A DNA stretch of 64,000 bases, from NCBI GenBank assembly GCA_949592205.1, contig CATIUR010000001.1, positions 313,934,250 through 313,998,249 of the forward strand. Reading direction: 5' to 3'. A program made the position numbers and the translations under genes. This document shows, in pieces, positions 58,059-64,000 of the stretch; the first letter of the stretch is position 1, and every line of letters begins with the position of its first letter. Source of the stretch: Helichrysum umbraculigerum. Taxonomy: Eukaryota > Streptophyta > Magnoliopsida > Asterales > Asteraceae. Under the pieces are notes generated by a model. That model worked only from the letters and a program-made list of their open reading frames with translations, was not told where the DNA came from and did no database searches.

Positions 58059-59426
58059 GATTTTTTTGGTGGCTGTATTGTTTCATGAATTTCAACTATT
58101 TCTAGCAATCATAAATATTTTCGTATCAAAATATGCGTTTCTAAGCGACAAAGTCTTAAAATTAATTGGTGGTACTTTTCATTAAATTAATTCATTGCAT
58201 TTTTTAATATATTCGAAACGAAGGGATATTAATAATAGGGATGAGCATGAGTACCGAAATCCCAATATCGTACTTGCACCGTACCGGTCCCGTATCCGTA
58301 CCGGTACCATCCCACTTCAAACGGTACAGTATTCAGTACTTGTATAAACTTTTTTTATGCCGTACTTTCGGTATGGTACCGGTATTTTTACGGTTTAGTA
58401 CCCGGTCCCGATATATAACGTCCTATCTTTTTGCCACTATATAATTTATACAAAAATATTGTTTATTAAGAAATAAGAACGGTTGTTAGTAACACATGTT
58501 ATATATATTACAACTTATGAGTTTTAAACATTCACAAAACCTAAATCCTCATCATCAATTACTGAGGATGACAATCAACTACAATCATTTTCATGATATG
58601 CAACCATCATTATCATCATCATCATCATTATAGAGAAAAAAGAATAAGAAAGTACATATATCCTTATGCGCAAACATATGAAATCTAATTGTTTCAATTT
58701 ACGACACTCTGGAATAATGGGTATCATCTTTTTTGGGTCATGTTTATTTTATCTGTTTAATATCATAATTATCAATTTTATTTATTTATGTTATATATAT
58801 ATATATATTATGGTCAATGTTGTCGATAATTTTGTGCTTTATGAATTAATGTGAGTAATATTGACTATTGTTAACTTTATTTTGAGAACATAAGCATGTC
58901 GATTCTTTGTTGTTTTTATGTTTAAGTTACCATACTTAATGCAGTTTGGTATTGAGGTGGTGTACCACTTTTTACAGTTGACTATTGTTATGTTTTTTGT
59001 TGTACCGGTTTTTACAATTGAACATTGTTTACTATTGTTATATTTTTCGTGTACCAAGCAAGTATAGTACTACTTTTTACCGTACCAATACTCGTACCGT
59101 GCCAGTACCATACTACTTCATTTGGCACGGTATCCGGTTCTTACATAATGACCAAAAAGAAAAACGGTACCATATGGTTTGATACGGTACGATACCGATT
59201 CTGTAGCACACTCATCCCTAATTAATAATGATGCTAGCTTTTTGTTCAAAAATAAATAAAACATAATAAAGATGCTTTAAGAGTGTATTATTCTAAGCCA
59301 AAATGAAGGGAGATATAAGAATGCTTTAAGACTTCGTGGCTTTGAAACACATATTCTGATACGAAAATATCTATGATTGTCACAAATTGTCAGAATTGCT
59401 GAAACAATACAACTACCAAAAAAATC
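58059..59426. repeat. Inverted repeat (about 100-bp arms) split by the hAT element
   Basis: 58059-58160 and 59325-59426 are inverted copies, about 75-80% identical by eye (shared words include GATTTTTTTGGT, TGTATTGTTTCA, CAATCATA, ATATTTTCGTATCA and AAGTCTTAAA). Without hAT the loop would be about 170 bp. This may be an older fold-back element or a hairpin RNA source within the Helitron. Confidence 0.7.
58236..59220. mobile_element. Non-autonomous hAT element
   Basis: Terminal inverted repeats TAGGGATGAG at both ends (the right end reads CTCATCCCTA) and a perfect 8-bp duplication ATTAATAA at 58228-58235 and 59221-59228 identify the hAT superfamily. 985 bp, no transposase. The subterminal regions are full of GGTACC/GTACGG words on both sides, probably transposase-binding repeats. 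Confidence 0.92.
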
Positions 59427-61571
59427 ATTAAAATATTTTGCTAAGGGAAGCTTTAAGGGTTTTCAATAATAATAATTAGGGGTCATAAATTCATTTAAAG
59501 TTTCTATTAATAATCTTGATCTCATTTAATACATGTTTTGTATAAGTAAAGTTAGTGTATAATTATAGATTTTAATTTTATTAAATATAATTATAATTAT
59601 GAATAAAAAAAAGATATATTTAACTTTATTTAATGCATTTATTTATTTAACCCAACAATTGATTGCACTATTTGTTAATGTTATGTTTTCGTTTCTTGAT
59701 TTAAATATATGAAAGTACTTTACGTACCTTTGGATCAAGATAATCAGATTAACCCTTCACTCCATCACAAATTCAAAATTTCAAATGAACTCGAAACAAG
59801 AATGGATACATTGTACATAAACATGAAAATTAGGTGACCAACAAATACATGGAATGAGTTATCAAAGCTCTGAGGAGTGAGGACATAAACATGAAAATGT
59901 ATACATTGGAGATAGTGTATTAAGAGTTGTACTAATTTTTTCTCTGTCTTCAAAAGTTGCACATTTCAAAATTTTAAACTTTCTCCACTCAATGCTCCTT
60001 TCATAATAAATTTCTGGTTACTTATCTTTTTACTCCTACATGTTAAAAGGTAAAATAAAAATCAATCGGGTACAACATTTAGCTACATCAAAAGTAAAAA
60101 TACACACAACAATCACTGAACCACATACATTACAAACAGTTCATAAACTTCAATAAAATCTAAAACATACAAAACAAGATCTACCTTTGGAGTGGAGCAC
60201 ACTGCACACATAATAAAGCTATACTATAAATATAAAATTAGCCCAATTTTCACCTACTACTTAGTAATACAACAAAATTGACAATTTGACATTAACCACA
60301 CAAAAATTTTGTTTATATAGATACAACTCAGAAGTCACAAACAATATCTTCATCACTTAAGATAAACAACCATTGTAAAAGAAAAACTATCGTTAATAAC
60401 AATTCAATCAAAAAAAAATTAAAAAAAAAATCTCAAAATCTAGAAAATGTGGATGCACCCACCCACACGACGTAAACAGCAAAAAAAACCCTTCTATTTA
60501 AGAAACATGTAACCATCAAAAAGGAAAAAAAAAATACATAGTTTCAAACATATGCCCAAAATATTTAAAAATAAAACTAAAGCATGGCATGAATCTACTA
60601 AGTGATAAACCTATACTCAGAAGAAAAAGTATAAGCTGAAGTACCAATCAGTACCATTATAAACATACATTTAATCAGAGGATAATTAAACAATAAAGAC
60701 AACAATGACACAAAGCATTTTTATAATTATATATCAAACAATGCCTTATAAAGATAATTAAACATCAAACTATCAAAGACATGATTTCAGGTTCACATCA
60801 ATGTATAATACATGCCAGTATGCCACGGATATCGAACAACCTGAAAATAAAAAATATAAAAAACTGAGTTAGTAGAATACAATTTTTTTGGAAGCCAAAA
60901 AATGTAGATCTGAAATAACATGTCATAACTTTTCAGTGTTCTTCTCAAATCTCAACAGATCTAGGCAATGTTAATCAGATCTTTACGGATCTACTTAGTT
61001 TTATGATCAGACAAATCTTTTCGAAGTACAAAATGAAAGAGAAAAAAAACTGAGATCTAGCAAACTAAAGCTTAGGATCCAACTAAAAAACACCAAAAAA
61101 CTTCAAATTTGACGGTTGTGGTTCGGATGTGTGCGAATCAAACGCTTTTGGAGTACGGATTTGTGTAGATCTGGATGAGGTAGTCACGGTTTTCAGTGGT
61201 TATTAGAATAGCTAACGATTGAAACGCTATAGGATGTCGATTTTGGAGATGACGGTGGTTGTGATGGTGATGATTGCTGCTGGTGGTGGTTGCGGTGGGT
61301 GTCGGTGTGGGGTGGGTGACTGGTGGGTTTGGTGGTGGGAGAGAGCTGAGAGGAAATGACTGATGTGTGTGTTTTTATGGTGTGCACTATGTGTTCTTAT
61401 GGCTAATGTGTGCTTATATATGACAGGTTTTTAAGGTGTGTATTTGTGTAGTCTATGGTGATTGGTGGATATGGGTTGGTTCCGGATTATAATCCAAAGG
61501 CTATGATTCAAGTTTGAGAAATGAACGATCTAGATTTGATAATGACTTAATTTTAAGAAAAGGGGCAAATG
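59427..61571. other. Helitron interior, no supported gene
   Basis: AT-rich sequence without a convincing ORF. On the minus strand, 61390 to about 60830 looks like a plant gene 5' end: CT-rich and ACC-rich leader, then an intron-like T-rich stretch ending TTATTTTCAG at about 60843-60852. A captured gene fragment is possible but not established. Confidence 0.4.
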
Positions 61572-63307
61572 CATTATATAGTAGTAATAGATATATATAT
61601 ATATGTTTCCGAATTTTGCATAAGTCCGAACTTGTGATTATCCGAAGTTTAGTTTGTCCGAATGTTTGGTTGTCCGAAGTTTGTTTGTCCGAAGGTATGT
61701 TTATCCGAAAGTGTTCGAGTCCGAATTTAGCGAGTCCGAAACTATGAAATCCGAACTTAGAGTCCAAAACACTGTTCATCCGAAAGTCAACTCCGAAAGT
61801 TGACTTTCGGAGTCAAAAATCCGAATTTGGCTTAAAAATCCGAAGTTAGCTTCAAAATCCGAAAGTCAACAAAAGTCAAAGTTCGGAGTGAATCTGAGTC
61901 CGAATTTGTGATTTTTATTTAAAATAGCAAACTTTATCGCAAATTCGCAAAGTTTATAGGTACTGTTTATCCGAATTTCAAGTTGTGTTCACAAATCAAT
62001 TTTTATGGAAGAATTGATGTATTTTCAGAACGTGTCAAAGAAGAACTTTTTGTAGATAATAAAATTACTAAGATTCTCCAAGTGGTCTCATACATTTTTG
62101 AGGTCTAGAACTCGAGTTATGGCTCCGAAAAAACTGACCAGTTTTCTGTCAACCGAGACAGATTCGATATGTCGTCAGAGAAAATTATTTTCGTGTACTA
62201 AACGGAGTCGGATTGTTACAAAACAATTTTTGTTAGAAACCTTACTTCTTTTACTTCATTTTAGGCTTAAGAAACATTCATTTTCATGTTGAAATGATTT
62301 TTCTAAAAATCGTAGAAGTAGGAGTAAAATCTGGACATAAACTGTTATGTACATACATGTTTATAAAAACGTACTTTAGTTTGATTTTTGGACATTATCT
62401 TGTTAAATGAACTTACTAATATGATAATAAATATAAAGCATGAAAATATAGTGAGAGAAAAGTTAGGGTTTAATACCAAAAACCATGGCTAGAGAGAGAG
62501 ATGAGTGAGATGAAGCTTGTTTCCTTCTCCTAGCTCATTTTTCTTGTGTTTCTTCAAGGTATAAGTGGGTGGATGATGGTGGTTGATGGTGGTGAGGTGG
62601 TGGCCGAATGAGAGAGGGAGAGGAGAGTGTTTAATGTGTGTTTTTAGTGAGAGAGAGTGAGGAAGAGATTGAGAATAGATCTTGATGAATGCATATGTAT
62701 GTATAATATTCAAAGGCAAGATCCACCTTTGGTGGATCTTGTCTTGAGCCGATTTTTTTAATAAAAATGGGAGGTGAGGTTTGTAAAATCTTGCCTCCCA
62801 ATTAGTGGTATTATACCCGTGTTCGTTTACCCGATTGTTTAAATGTATATTTAGACGTTATATATTATACGTACGTGTTTATAAGTACGAATAACTTTTC
62901 GATATTTTTGAATGAAGTATTTTATCACAATACTTATTAATGAGTTATAAAATTATAACTTAGGTTTGTTTCGATTGTCGGGCGCGTTTTGCGCATTTTC
63001 GGGTCGTTTCAGAGCATTTTACACAACACGAAATGCTTATATGATATTATCGAAATAATATTTGGAATTAAATATGTTTATCAAATAATTTCATATTATT
63101 TAATAAATTGAGTTCACCAACGTCCGCATTAATGTATCGGGATCCGCCCGATATGAAAATGCACGATTTAATATAGTCGCGTACGTGTATATATATTCCA
63201 ATATATATATTGATACATACAATTAGCCTAAACTAGTACTAATTACATGTATTAGCAGATGATTAGGAACTAATAACTAGCCCTAATTTGTCGGGTGTCA
63301 CATCACC

Positions 63308-63978
63308 AAACTCTTGAATCGCTCCCATGCTGAGTAGATTGACTCCTCTTGAGCTTGTGAAAAGTTCGCGATGTCATTCTTGGCTTTATTTTGTTTAGAC
63401 GGAGGGAAATATTTTGTAAGGAATTTGTTTCCCATGTCCTCCCATGAGGTAATTGATCCGGTGTCAAGTCCCTCAAACCATCTCAAAGCATGTAAGGCGA
63501 GAGAAAAGGGGAATAGGTATAGGCGAACTATGTCCTAATCAACCCCATTCTGCTTATACGAGTTGGAGATTTGAATGAATTTGTTGATGTGGGCGTTAGG
63601 ATCTTCACGGGGTAATCCGTGGAATTAGCAGTTGTCCTTGATGAGTTGGACAATGTGGTATTTAAGTTCGAAAGATGCTCCGTCGATCACTGGGTAGCTA
63701 ATCGGTCCTCCTCGTCCTTCGATGGATGGTTTGGTACTATCGGTGAGAGTAACACGAGTGGCCGTAGGTGGAAAACGGGAACGTCTTTCTTTGAGGATGG
63801 TACGGATAATCGACTCAGGATCGGGTACAAAAATGAGTGGATCAGATCCGGATGATCTGGTCGAATGTCGTTGTGGATTGTGGGAAAGAATTTTTGGTGG
63901 TTACGAGAGAGAAATCTAATCTAGAGGTATCACTAAAGAGAAAGTTCATCGGGACGCGTCAGAATCTTACGATTATCT
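63308..63978 (-). pseudogene. Athila Gag, N-terminal part (element C)
   Basis: Minus-strand reading from the leader near 63900 down to the F junction. It gives a Gag start region (PSIEGRGGPISYPVIDG), then HGLPREDPNAHINKFIQI, ALRWFEGLDTGSITSWEDM and KYFPPSKQNKAKNDIANF, the Athila capsid-type domain, ending in the AWERFKSLV block cut by F. Two in-frame TAG codons (about 63625 and 63533) are visible. It continues at 48982 on the other side of F. No clear ATG was identified. Confidence 0.8.
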
Positions 63979-63996
63979 TCCCCGGCAGCGGCACCA
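63979..63996 (-). other. Primer binding site of element C (tRNA-Asp type)
   Basis: Minus strand TGGTGCCGCTGCCGGGGA, one base off the usual TGGCGCC start. The 5' LTR of C must begin just beyond the right edge of the window. Confidence 0.82.
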
Positions 63997-64000
63997 AAAA

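Larger units (their letters stand above)
58005..61591 (-). mobile_element. Non-autonomous Helitron
   Basis: Read on the minus strand it starts TCTATTACTACTATATAATG (plus 61572-61591) and ends in CTAG (plus 58005-58008). About 12 bases before the end is a GC-rich hairpin, CTGCCGCTTTGCGCAG. It is inserted in the TA tract of an LTR with A before and T after and no target duplication, as Helitrons require. The uninterrupted LTR copy at 48983-51990 confirms both ends. No Rep/helicase protein is encoded. The interior is AT-rich and contains a hAT element, an inverted repeat and a possible gene fragment. Confidence 0.9.
48983..63302 (-). mobile_element. Element F: Tekay/Del-type chromovirus (Ty3/gypsy), with a Helitron in its 5' LTR
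   Basis: LTR copies at 48983-51990 (3') and 56822-63302 (5', enlarged by the Helitron), both starting TGTGACACCC and ending GTGCGACA on the minus strand. TCACC flanks both sides (48978-48982 and 63303-63307), showing insertion in gag of element C. Internal order on the minus strand: primer site, gag, CCHC knuckles, protease, RT, RNase H, integrase, chromodomain. At least four frameshifts and several stops make it defective. Confidence 0.92.
56822..63302 (-). repeat. 5' LTR of chromovirus F, interrupted by the Helitron
   Basis: The two LTR parts are 56822-58004 and 61592-63302. Compared with 48983-51990 they are near-identical apart from the Helitron, a roughly 90-bp deletion at about 61938, a shorter TA tract and scattered substitutions. 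Confidence 0.9.

Noticed and set aside
61193..61387. 64-codon His/Pro/Ser-rich frame in the Helitron
   Set aside because: Low complexity, no homolog recognised; more likely a leader fragment than a protein.

Overview
This window is plant nuclear DNA made almost entirely of transposable elements. I found no host gene that I could support, no rRNA or tRNA gene and no CRISPR array. The retroelement lineages (Athila-type Ty3/gypsy with a tRNA-Asp-like primer site, Tekay/Del-type chromovirus, SIRE-like Ty1/copia with a large extra ORF) fit a eudicot repeat-rich intergenic block. The extra copia ORF resembles a protein family I remember from Asteraceae genomes, so Asteraceae is my tentative guess.

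Layout, left to right. 1-561: minus-strand copia gag start, cut by the window edge. 1441-9432: element B, a defective Athila-like element: a left LTR without a visible primer site, an unrecognised roughly 360-codon reading frame in two frames (3556-4630), a long 3' noncoding region and a right LTR. 9433-36798: element A, an Athila element whose two LTRs match well only over their last ~230 bp. Its gag lacks a capsid domain. It is split by element E (copia, 14636-28993, target duplication TATCA), which carries a truncated chromovirus G (19337-~22630). 36799-37266, 47226-48982 and 63308-64000: three pieces of element C, an Athila element on the minus strand. C is split by D (37267-47225, Athila, plus strand, duplication AATCT) and by F (48983-63302, chromovirus, minus strand, duplication TCACC). 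The 5' LTR of F holds a Helitron (58005-61591), which holds a non-autonomous hAT element (58236-59220, duplication ATTAATAA). A small fold-back element (11592-12060, duplication ATTAA) sits in the left LTR of A.

No element here looks autonomous: every pol has stops, frameshifts or deletions. Relative ages follow from nesting: C is older than D and F, F older than the Helitron, the Helitron older than hAT, and A older than E, which is older than G. LTR pairs compared by eye give 4 differences in 675 bp for E (young) and roughly 3% for D. The window is mainly useful as a record of nested insertion, LTR recombination and LTR-borne repeat arrays. The least explained items are the B reading frame, the hybrid LTRs of A, a hairpin-plus-purine motif shared by the 3' regions of A, B and D, and a fold-back interrupted by hAT inside the Helitron.
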